NCBI GenBank assembly: GCA_030248215.1
Contig: JASANG010001108.1
Coordinates: forward strand, 62,001 to 126,000
Reading direction: 5' to 3'
Source: Enoplolaimus lenunculus
Lineage: Eukaryota; Nematoda; Enoplea; Enoplida; Thoracostomopsidae
DNA length: 64,000 nucleotides
The notes under the pieces are model-generated. The model was not told the DNA's origin, did no database searches, and saw nothing but the letters and a program-made list of their open reading frames with translations. Shown here one piece after another: positions 21,701 through 33,366 of the stretch (position 1 is its first letter; each line of letters begins with the position of its first letter). The translations under genes and the position numbers were made by a program.

Positions 21701-24700
21701 TTGAAAGTGTTGTTCTGATTCATGTAGAGCTATAAACCTTTTGTGACATTGTTGACAAAATTAGTGTGAAACCGGCGCCTTTTATTTTCCAGATATCTGG
21801 AATGACCTGCGCTTCATGTGTACGCAAAATCGAAACTGCTGTTGCGAAACAATCTGGAGTACAATCGGCTACTGTTAGCCTGCTTCCAACAGGGAAAGGA
21901 ACATTTGTCTACGATCCGTCAATACTTGGACCGCGAGATTTGATTAATGTTGTTAAAAATTTGGGGTTCGGCGCTGCAATGGCTACGTCTTCTTATGATA
22001 GAAATAAAGCTATTGATCACAAGGTTGATATTGTGAGGTAAGGTAAAATAGAGCTCTGCGAATGAGGTTTAAGGATAAAGGACTTTTAGCATCTAGGTTG
22101 GAAATTTTAGAGTCAAGGAAACAATTCAATGCTGAAAACGACTACAGTGTATTTGGTCAAGTTAGATGTTGAGGGCAGTATTTTTGACTGTAGGTCTTGT
22201 TGTATCTAACAAGAGTGCATACTTTGATTTTAGGTGGCGCACGGCCTTCCTGGTATCGCTGCTGTTTGGTGTTCCAGTATTTGTTGTAATGGTATATTTT
22301 CACTGGATCCACGGCGGCAAAATGCAAATTAAACTGTTTCGAGGAGTATCGCTTGATAACGCGTTGTTTTTTGTGTTATGCACTCCTGTACAGGTACTGT
22401 TCTAATAACTTTACGTTCATTCTGCTTGTATGTTGATTCTGGGTGGTGATATAGCTGCTCTACGGTCTCCAAGCGGGGCCACAAGTCAAAAACTTTTTAT
22501 TTTCAAACTGAATTATGATGTCATACGCCAATTGGCGTATGATGCCGCACAGTGCCGCACGTTGTTTGAATACATTAAATTGCCCAGAATAGGGAGTGCG
22601 GGTGACTTTCAGTTTCGTAAATAGTTGCTTCGGAAATGTGTGTAGTCAAGGTGGGATAGATTTTAAGATTAGTTTGTATTCCTAGATATATGGCTCGTCC
22701 ATTATTGGTGTTCGGTGGTGTTTGTTTCTGAATCCGAGTAATTTGGAACCTTACAGGATCCAGTCTCAGTTTTGAAGACAGGTTAATTGTTAATGGTGTT
22801 TGAATCGGCTGTGAATATACACTTACGGTGCCGGACGCTGTCTCACGTGAAAATTTGATTGATAGATTTGGTATAAGATGCTCTCGAGCACTGTATAAGA
22901 AACATCGTTATAGAATTTTTATACCATTGGCGTTAGTTGTAATTTTTACTGTCGGTATGGTTATTTAGATATTTGGAGGCAGATATTTTTACGTGACGGC
23001 GTTCAAAGCACTGCGTCATCGGTCTGCAAACATGGATGTGTTGATAATGCTTGCAACAACAATTTCCTACATTTATTCAGTAACCGTGCTTCTTGCAGCG
23101 ATTATAGCTGACTGGTGGCCGAGTCCAAAAACATTTTTTGATGTCACGCCGATGCTGCTGGTGTTCGTTTGTTTGGGTCGATGGTTAGAGCACGTTGCAA
23201 AGGTAGGTAATTGATATTGAGTGTTTCACTTTCGGCAAAAGTTAATTTCGATTTTAATACAGTGACGCTCGATACATGTCGCCTGGACCGCGTTGTTTGT
23301 CCCGAGATAATCTTCAATACAGTTTGAAGTGATCATTTCGTCAATTTTCGAGACATTTTTTTGTAAACAGTGACACTGAGAATTTCGGTTAAAATGTAGC
23401 GGTATGGGGAAAAAACTTGTGAACAGGCGGCGGTATTCTCTGTCTTGTGTTTTTGAGAATAAAATGGCCTCGAAAAATTTATGTACTTTTCAATATATGA
23501 ACTTGAAAATATTTAATTTTGAAATTTTTTAAATTGTAACTTTTTAATGGTAGCGTACTATCCGTGTCAGCTGACCGCTGCTAGATAATTTCTTATATAA
23601 AATTCCGAAATCCATTTCGAGTACCTTGAAATTGTTTACGTGGTAGTATTTTTAGGGTAAAACGTCTGAAGCGCTAACAAAATTGATGTCGTTGCAAGCG
23701 AAAGAAGCTGTTTTACTCAATTACGATAAAGATGGACAATTGATCTCGGAGACTAACATTGATATTGAAATGGTGCAGCGCGGTGATATTCTAAAAGTAA
23801 TTTAATGCCACTGAGGCAGGGTTTGAAATTATGACAAAAATATAATTGGGTTGTTGCTTACATTTTTGGGTAATTCATTTCTTTCGGTGTCTGAGCTTAT
23901 TATAGTCAGATATTGGGCTTGTGTTTTTTGCATAATTTTTTATACAAATTACATCCCAATGTTTGTGTTCAGAGCTTATGTCTGTCTTTCAACAGGAAGG
24001 CAAACAAAATTAACTAGACTTTATCTCGTAGCGTTGCCTATGTGTGAGTGCGCTACCAGCCTTGTTGTCAGCTTCGTTTGGACGGTGAAAACTGAATGAA
24101 AAAGTGTTACGTTTCGACACGTACTATTAAGGGTTGCGCTGGTGTAATCGAAAATCCGGTTCCGATAGGGGAATCCGGTATTTTTCAGTATTCAGTTTAG
24201 GTATTCAATCAGGTGTTTTTACCGGACTTTTGCGGTATTCTCACTTATACAGTTTTGAGTTTCAAAAGTTGGAATTCAATTTCTTTTACGAGATTTTTAG
24301 TTTTGGCGTAATTGGGTTGTTTTAGCGCGACGCTGCTGAACTTAAACAAGTCCACATAAATTTCATTAAAATACCTGGTTACCGCTTTAATTTACGCTGT
24401 AAAGTGTTGCACGCTACAATGCTTGTTGACAAATATTGAACAAAGGTCGTATGGTGGCATATATTGTTTAAAATTGTGCTAAAAATTAAGTGCTTACTTT
24501 TCACTATCCAGATCTACTGGAAACCGGGCGTTATTTTTGACATTCCAATTTCGTTTCGGAATTTTTAAATTCCTGTTGAATACTGTTGGTAGTATCTGTT
24601 ACATCCGTATGAGTATTCTGGCAATTATTGCAACTTGTCAGATTGATTCCAACAGATACAACTTAAACATACGGAAGCCTGGGTAACAGATAGAGCTTCA

Positions 24701-27700
24701 CTGCAGTTCTTAAATAGATTGCAAAAAGGTTAGAAAATTTACTAAAAATAAAGTTGAAAAATGTGTGTAAAGTAAGCAAAAGTTAAAAAACAAACTTATT
24801 TGTTTTACACTGTAACGATGCTCGCACGTGATACTATTTCAGGTTGTGCCGGGTGCTAAGATTCCTGTTGATGGGAAAGTGATAAGCGGCAATTCTATGG
24901 CAGATGAAGCTCTTATAACGGGAGAATCGCTTCCTGTTTCAAAGAAACCAGGTAAAGTTTTCAAAGGTGTTTTGTATTGTTGATTTGATGTATCGGTTTT
25001 GTTAACTTGGGATTTCAGAATGTTTCGTTGTGAGCGTTGCTGCTCAATGGTATATGATCTGCTTCTGAGCCATTGAGCTATAACAATTAGAAACTGTTAA
25101 CTACAAAATTGAAACATGTTGTTGCTATTTGAAACTAGCGGGATTGACAATTTCACATGCAGTATTTATGGGCTTATTTCACTAATCAAATCAAAGTATT
25201 ATTAATAGAGTGTATAAGCAAAGTCGTTTCGGAATATTTGAGGCTCTGTTGTGATTGGCGGTTCAATTAATCAAAATGGCGTTTTGCTGATAGAAGCTAC
25301 TCATGTCGGTGCAGATTCTACATTGGCTCAAATTGTAAAGCTTATTGAAGAAGCACAGACGTCGAAGGTATGTACTTGTATTAATATTTGCTATGGGTGG
25401 TGACAAAACTAAATGTGACGAAAGATTAGTCAAATTTTAGTAATGCACAGATGTGCTTAAAATGGTTGTTGTAAACATCGTATTTGCGATTGGAGAAGTG
25501 TGAACTGGCTGCAAATGTACGAGCGTTTGGTGATGCCCAAATCTGATATATAGTTTCTTGCGTAAACTAAATTGACCGCTTATTCGGAATGTGTCAAGTA
25601 TAACACAACCTAAACATTTATTCCATGTTTTTACAATAATATCAACAGTGTGTGATGCAAGAGTATTCAACTCTGGGGGTTCCGCATGGTACATTATGTA
25701 TCCGACACGCGTTGTGTTTTTTGACGGACACTTCTTATTTAGGGGGTACATCTTGTGTGAACCATGGCACTTTATGTATCCGGCATCAAAAATGCTCCGC
25801 GTTTAATTTAATTTTTGCATGTGACAGCGACCCACTCTAAATATAGGGATCGGCCAAAAATGCAACGCCCGGTGTTACATTTTCTACCCATGCACTCTTG
25901 AGGATATTAGGACACCGCTTAGGAAATATTGCAGGCTCCGATACAAAAATTGGCTGATCGTATTGCCGGTGTGTTTGTGCCAGGTGTCATTGGTGTTTCT
26001 GTTGTTACATTAGTCGCTTGGTTAATTATTGGCTACTCCGATATTACTATTATTGATTCGAGTTTGAAGAATGAGGTAAGATCAAGAGCGGCTTTTGTAA
26101 CTTGAGCGGATATTCGTGGTTCTGTTTGTAATTTGAGCGAAGTATCTCAAAGGCTGAATCTTTTTGTTATTTTGGTTGGTTATATGAAATCATAGCCAAA
26201 GAATAGTGGTTTAGTGACGCGGTTTGCAAACCGAACGGTCATTTTCATTTTGAATTCTTTCTGTGCCGCAGTTTAATTCCCGATTTAGTTGCCAGGGTTG
26301 CAGTATATTGCTGAAGATTGTTTGCTTTTAGACACTTCGGTACAAAGCGAACTATAACGAAATTGTGTTCAAGTACGCCTTTGAAGCTGCGATTACAGTG
26401 CTTGCAATTGCTTGTCCGTGTGCGCTTGGCTTAGCAACACCAACTGCAGTTATGGTTGGTACTGGTGTAGGAGCGACTAATGGGATACTGATTAAAGGCG
26501 GCGATCCTTTGGAAATGGCTCATAAAGTAAGTTGAGCGCAGTGTCCGAGGACATGGTTGCAATGATTTTTCGGGAACATATCCGCTAGTTCGGTATAATT
26601 GAGTAGTTTTGTTTGACAAATTTACCATGAAATTCAGAGGCTACGAACCGGTTGCCTACCTTTATATGCATGTTCGTTGCACAACTTGTGTTTTATAAGT
26701 ACAGATTTGACTGTTATGTAGAGATTTCAAATTGCACAAAATTTTTAACTTTAAGCCCTATTCACACGTGGAAGTCTTTGCTGCGAGAACTTGCAGCTGA
26801 AAATTGCACGCAGTACTTGCATTTTTTCATCAGCCAATGAGAAAGCGGCTGCAATAAACTGAGTAATTTGAATGGTAATTCACACGTGACCTAAATCCTT
26901 AAGTCCTATTTACACGTGCAAGTTTTTGCAGCAAAAACTTGCACGTGTAATTTGCATGTGCAAGTTTGGTTACAAAGCAACTTTGAAGTTCTTGCAGCTG
27001 CAAATTATTCACTGGAATTCATGCTATTGAACTTAATTCACATCTGTGAGTGAACGCAGTTGCAAGTCATTTGAATTTCTTTCACCTGCAGTTTGATAAG
27101 TTAATAGGAATGTTCCTTTGAGAATACTTGCAGCTGCAAGTATTTCGTATAAGTTGAAGCGGTGAATTCTCGCTGCAAAAACTTGCATGTGTGAATAGGG
27201 GTTTAGCTATGTGCTTTAATGAATTATTTCCAGCCGCAAGTTTTTCGAGGGGATTTTGGACAAACTTGCAAGTGCAAGTTGCAGCTGCAAGTTCTCGCTT
27301 CAAAAACTTACACGTGCGAATAGGGCTTTAATAATAAATGTGTTTTCTGTTTTGTAAATTTACATTTGCAATAAATTGCTTTCGTACGATCTTGGCTTAA
27401 CGCTGTCTTTGAGCTATAATTTAGTACTTGGCGTTTTGCGGTTAAGATTAAAACAATCGTATTTGACAAAACGGGCACGATAACACGTGGGCGTCCTGAA
27501 ATGAGCAAGTTGATTCTTACGGGAAGCCGTATGGCTTGTTCACTCGAAACCCTGTTGGTTTTGGTTGGAACTGCAGAAGCAAATTCGGAACACCCTATTG
27601 CCGCTGCTATTGTTAATTTTGCCAAAGAAGTGAGCATTCATGAATATTGTTTTGTGAAACAATTGTACGTTTCTTTAATTTTTTCAATTATTCTCAAACG

Positions 27701-30700
27701 ACAGTATAGCGCTTATCACCAGCTGATGATAGATTTTTAAACAATCAATTGTATCATTTTTGCTGGAGTAAGTTGCGCACAGGACGGTGTGCCGATTTAA
27801 AAGAAATCTAGCGTTACAAGCTGGTATTAGGAGTTTTGCAGGTTTTGCGTCAATTGTCAAAACTCAAAAAATAATGTGCATTTCTGGTTGTTTACTGTTG
27901 TTATAATTTCAGTACCTCAAAGTTGACATTTTTGCTCAAACGTCTCAGTTTACCACTGTGCCTGGTTGTGGAATTAAATGTGACGTCTTTGGCGTTCAAA
28001 ACATTATTGATATTCATCGTGCGATTGAAGGCAGTCATGGCGGATGGACACGGGACGTTGCTATAGTCACGCTAGATTCTGTTGGTGGCGACAGCGATAA
28101 TAAACCTCGTGCTGAAAGTCCAAAAACAGCGGTTCTCGTGGAAATTGACGGTAAGTAAGAGTGGATATATCATGTAGGTTTGCTTTTTGTGGTTTAATTT
28201 AGCGGTATAGATATCACAGCTAGCAAAGTAAGCGTTTAATCAAGACCAGTTAGCAGCAAAATAGAAGGATGGTATGAAGGATGCTGGTTTTATAATGTTG
28301 TTGCTTTTCCGTTGTGAGGTTTTTCGTATATTTCACGTAGTTCGATAAGTGTGAACCTAAAACATTACGGTATTGGGTGTATTATGGTGCACCTACTATG
28401 AATGATTGTGCCCGTTTAGTAATGAGCAGGGAAGAAATTGGATGAAATAAGCATTGTGAGCCAGTGACGATACTTCTTACATAAAAACGTATACGTCTGC
28501 CTGTATACACTATTCAGAAACATATTTTGTGAGATTTCGAAGACATCAATAAGTTTGAAATGGTGGAATTTTATTTTAGTGTTTAGTTGTATATGTGAAA
28601 AGCTTTTTTAAGGTCAAATTGCTCCCATTGATGAAGTCGAGAAAAATTTAACTGACTTGACAAAACCAAAAGATATCGGATCCTGGGAAGTAGTGGTTGG
28701 TAATCAGCGTTGGATGGAACGTAATGGTGTGCATGTTAACTCTCGAGTGGTGAAGCAAATTGAAGCGGAACAAGCTAATGGAAATATTACTGTGATTTGT
28801 GCTGTCAATAGTAAGCAATTTGATTCAGTACGTTTTGTGCCTTTAAATAATTACAGTGATCAACTCCTAACTTACTTTGGCTGCGTAGTTCAGTGATTAG
28901 AGCAGGGAATCGGCAATCTGTAAGTCGTGGGTTCAAGTCCTGCTGCATCCGCTGAAAAATTTTCGTGAAGTGTTCTGTACTGATGAACCAGTCACTATGC
29001 ATCGACCCTCTCTCTTTAACCGCAATCCCATTAGGTGCCACCAAAACTTGCCTGTTTTCAAATAATAGCGGTTGGAGAGCGTATTTTATTCGCCGTTGTA
29101 ATCGACGAGGTGACATCATATGGCATCTTTGAAAAGTACCCAATTTATTTTGGCTGCTCTTGGAGTTTTGTTTTTATAGTGATTAGCAGATTAGGAGATT
29201 TAAATAATGTTAAATGCTAATAGATAATATTGCTCATAGTCTGGTGTCAGAAATGCAATCTATTTTTGAGTTACGGTAATTATTGTTTTTCAGGCAAAGT
29301 GGCGGGTATATTTGTGATTGCTGACAAAATCAAAAGTGAAGCGCCGCTTGCGGTTTACGCATTGCGCAAACGAGGCCTTGAAGTGTTACTGTTGACAGGT
29401 GATAATGCTCGAACTGCAAAAGCAATAGCGCGACAGGTTAGCATAATACTGTTGTCGGATGACGCAAATTTCATTATGTTTTGTTTACAATAATTTTGTC
29501 AGCTATATCACAAAATTGGTTTGAATTTAACAGGCGTTGTGAAAATAACGCCGTTCAATAGAACGGTGATGTCATATGACTATATATTCTGTCATGAAAA
29601 TATTTGACTTTGTAATTTACTATGGAATTAAAATTTGGGACAGTATTGTCAAAAAATGTGTCCCGCACCTATTGCCATTTAGTGATATGTTTTCAAGCAA
29701 ACCAACTCCGAGAAGTCGCGTTAAATTTTAACCTCAGTTGATTAGTTCAAAATTGAGAAGACCTATCGCCATCTGGTTATAGTTGCTACACACATTTGAG
29801 AATATGGGCGTTATATTTAGATGACTATATTTTATAGGCTGGTATCAACCGAGTATTTGCCGAAGTTTTGCCGCAGCATAAAAAAGCGAAGATAGAGCAG
29901 CTACAAGAGAATCACGGAATGAAGGTATTGATTATTATGGTTCGTCGTAGGTATGGTTTACGCAACTGTCTTAGCAGTTGTCGCTAGATAGTAAAAAGTC
30001 CTCGAACACTAAAACTTCGAGAGTTCAGCAACTAAAAGTATATACTGTCGCAGGGCAGGTTTTGTAGAAAATATGTGTTCAGCTGATTACCGATCATTTT
30101 TGTAGTTGGAAGGTTACGGGCAATCAGCTTGTGATAGATGCTACAGAAATTTTGAGAATACTGTTTTAGGTAGCTATGGTTGGTGATGGCGTTAACGATA
30201 GTCCAGCGCTGGCACAAGCGAATGTCGGCATTGCAATTGCAAGTGGCTCTGATGTAGCAATAGAATCAGCTGGGATCGTCCTGATTAAGGTGAATGTTTT
30301 AAGTAATTTTTTAAAAAATGAATAAATTAAACCAATGATTTTGGAATCTGTTTTTAAATTTATTACAAGTCATGGTTTTTCTTCTCCTTACTTCAGCTTC
30401 AGCCTCTGTACTATACTGCATGCCTTTTTTGTGGTTTATATTTCAGAATAATTTGCTTGATGTCTACACAGCAATCGATTTGTCTTCAAAAACAACCCGA
30501 AGAATACGGTTGAACTTTTTCTTCGCGTCAGTGTATAATTTAGTGGGAATTCCGATTGCTGCAGGTAAGCGCATGCGAGTGGAACACATATACTATTTGC
30601 TGGGCATTAGTAATTTTACTACATTTGCAACGCAACCAAAAATTTTTAAATGAAAAATGTCGCTTTAGTTGGTCTTAAAAAGTTGGAATAGAAACCAGAA

Positions 30701-32628
30701 ATCATAGTGGGTTACGAGATCTATGCGGGCATGGACGTGTACTCTAAAAATTGCAGCTCTGTTCTAAATCTAAGTTTGTTTTCTAACTAGTTATTTTCAT
30801 TTCAGTAATCTATGTTTGTGACGTGTAAACTAGGGTTTCAGGCGTATTTAAACCAGTTGGTTTTGTGATTCAGCCATGGATGGCAGCGGCTGCTATGGCA
30901 ATGTCTTCAGTAACGGTCTTGTTTTCATCGCTTTTGCTCAAGTTGTAAGTGGTTTTCATTTATTTTTGTGTCATTTTAATTTCGAAATTATGCTAGCTAG
31001 CTAGCTAACTAATTTTTTTCAAGTTAACGGAATGAAATCTTAGTTATTGCAGTATGCCTATTTGGAAACTTAAGATTGATAGTATTGTTTTTGTAGTGTT
31101 AGCCGTTTGGCCCATGTTACTTTTGTGGGCGTCCTGTTTTCTCGCACGACTGCAATAGAGTTAGATTAAAGTTGAGTATTTTTTTGCTAAGACTTAGGAT
31201 TAAGTGGATTACTTATTTTTGCACTTAGGCTTCGGCGTAGGCTTTGGAATATGCTTATTTTAGAGTTACGGCCCTAGAAGTAACATGGTGCTGTCGTTAT
31301 TAATAGCAAGGCTTCAAAACTGGACCCATTTTCTCAAATGTTTGCAGCATCTATCACCACGGATGTGCGAACTCGGTCTCGTTTTTCTGAGTCTCGGTGA
31401 GTTTCAAACCGATACCATAGGAGAAAACAAATTGATGTTTTTCTGCTCAACATTCTTCGCGATGGTTTTTCAGTTTCGATTGTTTTCTTAGTTTATTATA
31501 CATTAAAAGGCAATTCTGAGCAGATTAAACAATTTTTTGTGCGAAAACAAAGAAGAGATATGAAAAAATATTCAAAACTTTTGTTAGAAAAAAAAATTAT
31601 TTTTATTTTCGGTAACGGTCCAAAATTGACCCCGAAGTCTCGGTCCCGGTAGTTGGGTCTCGTTCTCGGGTCTCTGTTTTTGGTCGGGACCGCACATCTC
31701 TACTTGTCACCAGTTGGCGATATGTGTTGTAAGCATCAAACCAGTGAATCGTAAGGTTCCTCATTCAGTCGACTTTCCTATTTAACTTCCATAATTCTAT
31801 TGCAGTGGTTCGTCAGTCTGAAAACCTATCGCTAACTGGTGACATAATATTCTGAACGCATTTGAGAATATGGTCCCAGACTTTCGCGTCTCATCGGTTA
31901 CCGACACAGAATATATGCAACATATTGTCGTTTTTCTTTTCTATAGAGACCTGTTCTTTAAGTTTTAATCTCATTTATTAGTTTTTGGTTGCCAGTTTTA
32001 ATCTCATTTATTAGTTTTTGGTTGCCAGTTTTTATCACTCTGTTTTTCAGTACTTTTGCCATGCATTTATTAACTGCAAATGATTAATTGTTAAGCTATA
32101 ATCTGCTGAGATAAACAATTTAGCTATCGAAAACCATCCGAAAAAAGCCTTGCGACGGTCGAGTTTCATCGCCATTTAATGCAGATTCAGTCGCCTTCAG
32201 CCCCAAGCGGTGTCGATAATATCGAAGTTCGACGGGGTATGGACGATTTTTCACCCAGGATCAATCGGTCTGCTAGCCAATCCATTAAATCGATGCTGTC
32301 GGCTGTGTTGAATAGCGCATCGATGACCAGTGTCCACTCAGTTGCTGCTAGTCAGAAAAATTGCCAACAGGGTGGCCGTTTAAGTGCGCAACAGTTGGGG
32401 GTGTTGTCGAAAGACTGCGAGGATGGGCAGTCGATTACAGAGATGTTGCCTGCGACAGAACAAGAATCGCTGATTAATAGCTGGAAGGCGGAATCGGTAG
32501 AACACAATGGTCTCTTGGGGTCGGATTTGTCTGGTTCGATGGCAGAGCTTGAGTGTCGGCGAGGTAGTCGGCGCACTAGAGATACAAGAAGGGTTGTGGA
32601 AAGCCTTGAATTGACCAGAACTGTATGA
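15758..32628 (+). CDS. ATP7: Copper-transporting P1B-type ATPase (ATP7A/B, CUA-1 orthologue)
   Basis: Pumps Cu(I) into the secretory pathway or out of the cell using ATP. Twenty-four exons join in frame (1296 aa): 15758-15889, 16634-16772, 16958-17082, 17334-17400, 20726-20832, 20971-21082, 21311-21474, 21793-22037, 22234-22393, 22969-23202, 23656-23796, 24843-24951, 25243-25367, 25935-26075, 26332-26526, 27447-27629, 27913-28150, 28613-28810, 29294-29436, 29838-29924, 30170-30289, 30447-30564, 30842-30944, 32124-32628. Four heavy-metal domains carry GMTCxSC at about residues 19, 92, 209 and 285. TGES is at 568, the membrane copper site CPC at 695, the phosphorylated DKTGT at 739, SEHP at 779, GCGI at 811, TGDN at 973 and GDGVND at 1020. 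All catalytic motifs are intact. The cytosolic tail (about 165 aa) has a GLLGSDLSG dileucine-like signal, as in ATP7 recycling. Mammalian ATP7 has six metal domains and C. elegans CUA-1 three. The ATG at 15758 sits about 18 codons before the first domain. Confidence 0.96.
18998..20025. repeat. Large inverted repeat (two about 393-bp arms) with host exon fragment in its loop
   Basis: Left arm 18998-19391 and right arm 19633-20025 are reverse complements at roughly 75-80 % by eye. Shared blocks include GAGACTTT...GGTCTCCGCC, ATTATTTTTGCTTA, TATATTCTGTT.C.CCCCTA, TATCTGGTTTTC and GTGTGACAGAAAAAATATG. The 240-base loop contains a CCGG-rich bit and the Stum exon fragment. The arms include CTTAGG runs and C.CCCCTA blocks like those of the GGCCCATG elements. 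It could be a foldback element or an inverted duplication. Confidence 0.75.
19449..19601 (-). pseudogene. Partial duplicate of Stum-like exon 5 and its downstream intron
   Basis: Minus-strand bases 19601-19502 match exon 5 of the Stum-like gene (codons from KAEIATTAL to the donor). Bases 19496-19449 match the adjoining intron, including the GTAAGC donor and AAAAGCCTAAAAAC. In the exon part I count eight differences from 5356-5455: seven silent and one replacement (Glu to Lys). Homology stops abruptly at a C8 run on the right. The fragment has no start and lies antisense inside ATP7 intron 4, so it is not a gene by itself. Confidence 0.75.
21475..21480 (+). other. Non-canonical GC donor of ATP7 intron 7
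   Basis: Exon 7 ends ...GAA ATA TTG and the intron starts GCAAGT. Only this GC donor joins L-E-I-L in frame to I-S-G-M-T-C of exon 8, rebuilding the first strand of metal domain 4. No GT nearby gives the right phase. GCAAGT is the usual strong form of GC-AG introns. Confidence 0.8.
22521..22542. repeat. 22-bp perfect palindrome in ATP7 intron 9
   Basis: TCATACGCCA followed directly by its complement ATTGGCGTATGA-type half gives a 22-base perfect palindrome centred on AATT. It has no visible relation to the nearby exons or to a known element end. Confidence 0.7.
26755..27326. mobile_element. MITE with GCCCTATTCACACGTG ends in ATP7 intron 15
   Basis: Long inverted ends: GCCCTATTCACACGTGGAAG on the left and ACGTGCGAATAGGGC on the right, both continuing into AAGTTTTTGC / GAACTTGCAGCTGC blocks. 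TTTAA flanks both sides (26750-26754 and 27327-27331), which could also be read as TTAA. The interior holds more inverted GCAAGTTTTTGCAGC copies, so it may be a nested pair. A related end occurs inside the piggyBac copy near 37145-37163. Confidence 0.6.
28888..28960 (+). mobile_element. tRNA-like SINE head in ATP7 intron 18
   Basis: GGCTGCGTAGTTCAGTGATTAGAG holds an A-box-like block and GTGGGTTCAAGTCC a B box. Six of seven acceptor-stem positions can pair (GGCTGCG with TGCATCC). The anticodon arm does not fold well, and about 200 bases of unrelated sequence follow, so a SINE or tRNA pseudogene is likelier than a working tRNA. Confidence 0.45.
29697..29812. mobile_element. Partial TATTCTCAAATGTG-family MITE in ATP7 intron 19
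   Basis: Carries GACCTATCGCCATCTGGTTATAGTTGCTACACACATTTGAGAATATGGGC-type right-end blocks, matching by eye the ends of the 43.6 and 61.0 kb copies. The left end is missing. Confidence 0.45.
31109..31289. mobile_element. hAT-like MITE in ATP7 intron 23
   Basis: Termini GGCCCATGTTACTTTTGTGG and CTAGAAGTAACATGG, with a CTTAGGCTTCGGCGTAGGCTT-like core. The target duplication is not clear. Confidence 0.5.
31325..31877. mobile_element. TATTCTCAAATGTG-family MITE in ATP7 intron 23
   Basis: Ends near 31329 (CCATTTTCTCAAATGTTTGC) and 31870 (ATTTGAGAATATGG), with AGTTGGCGATATGTG and CTAACTGGTGACAT blocks inside. The middle (about 31360-31700) is different sequence with CGGTCTCGGT words, so a second element was probably inserted. 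Confidence 0.4.
31962..32029 (+). repeat. Perfect tandem duplication of about 34 bp near the end of ATP7 intron 23
   Basis: The unit TTTTAATCTCATTTATTAG plus TTTTTGGTTGCCAG occurs twice head to tail without differences. It lies about 95 bases before the last exon. A recent slippage or repair event is likely. Confidence 0.7.
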
Positions 32629-33096
32629 TATCTCTTTGGTGAAAATTGGATTCAAGAAGTGCGCTTGTTTGACAGTTAAGTTTGGTGGTAAAATGTAAAA
32701 ATTGATGCTCATTACTTAAAGAGTTACCAATATATTAGAAGTAATTTTGAGCATAAAAATAACGGAACTTTCAACATTTCTATAACGAAAACGGCCACTG
32801 ATTCATGCCGAAAATGGAGACGGTTATGCGGCTACACTCCGTTTGTGTTAGCGACGTATTATGTGCCGAATTTGTTTCGTCAACTCGACACAGACAAATT
32901 TTTTTCTTATTATCAGGGTGTGTTGGGCACTGGAAAAAACGGAGGAGAATTTTTAAAATATATTATTTTTGGCAAGTTACAACAACCGGCTATCCGTTTT
33001 GGGCAATAGTCGGTGCCTGTTTCCGATATAAAAATACGTGAAATTTCGTTATTTTTATGCTCAAAATTAGTAAGAGAAATAGAACCATAAAAAATG

Positions 33097-33366
33097 TTAA
33101 CCCCTTCTCACATTGAGTTGCCTATAGGCAACTCAGCGCAGTGTGTATACGTTAAATAATATATATCGCACCGTGTTTAACAATTGCAACACGTATACAT
33201 AGTAATAAATCACCACAAGACGTGAGAGCCCCCTGGGGCTCGAGCGTCAAGCTCCTATAGCTTAGTGGTGATGGTATACGCCTCCCACTCCAGTCACTGG
33301 AGTTCGAATCCTATCATAAAGTAGGACTCAGGAGAAATAGAAAATATTCATGTGAGAAAGGGTTAA
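33097..33366 (+). mobile_element. TTAA (piggyBac-type) MITE with tRNA-Gly-like core, best copy
   Basis: Flanked by TTAA on both sides. The terminal inverted repeat is CCCCTTCTCACAT on the left and ATGTGAGAAAGGG on the right. Next to the left end is a 20-base hairpin (GAGTTGCC / GGCAACTC). The tRNA-like part (33250-33320) has an A-box-like TAGCTTAGTGGTGATGG, CGCCTCCCACTCC, and B box GAGTTCGAATCC. TTAA targets and CCC-type tips are diagnostic of piggyBac transposases. There is no coding capacity. Confidence 0.75.

Noticed and set aside
28888-28960. Functional tRNA gene in ATP7 intron 18
   Set aside because: The anticodon stem does not form, one acceptor pair is mismatched, and a SINE-like body follows.
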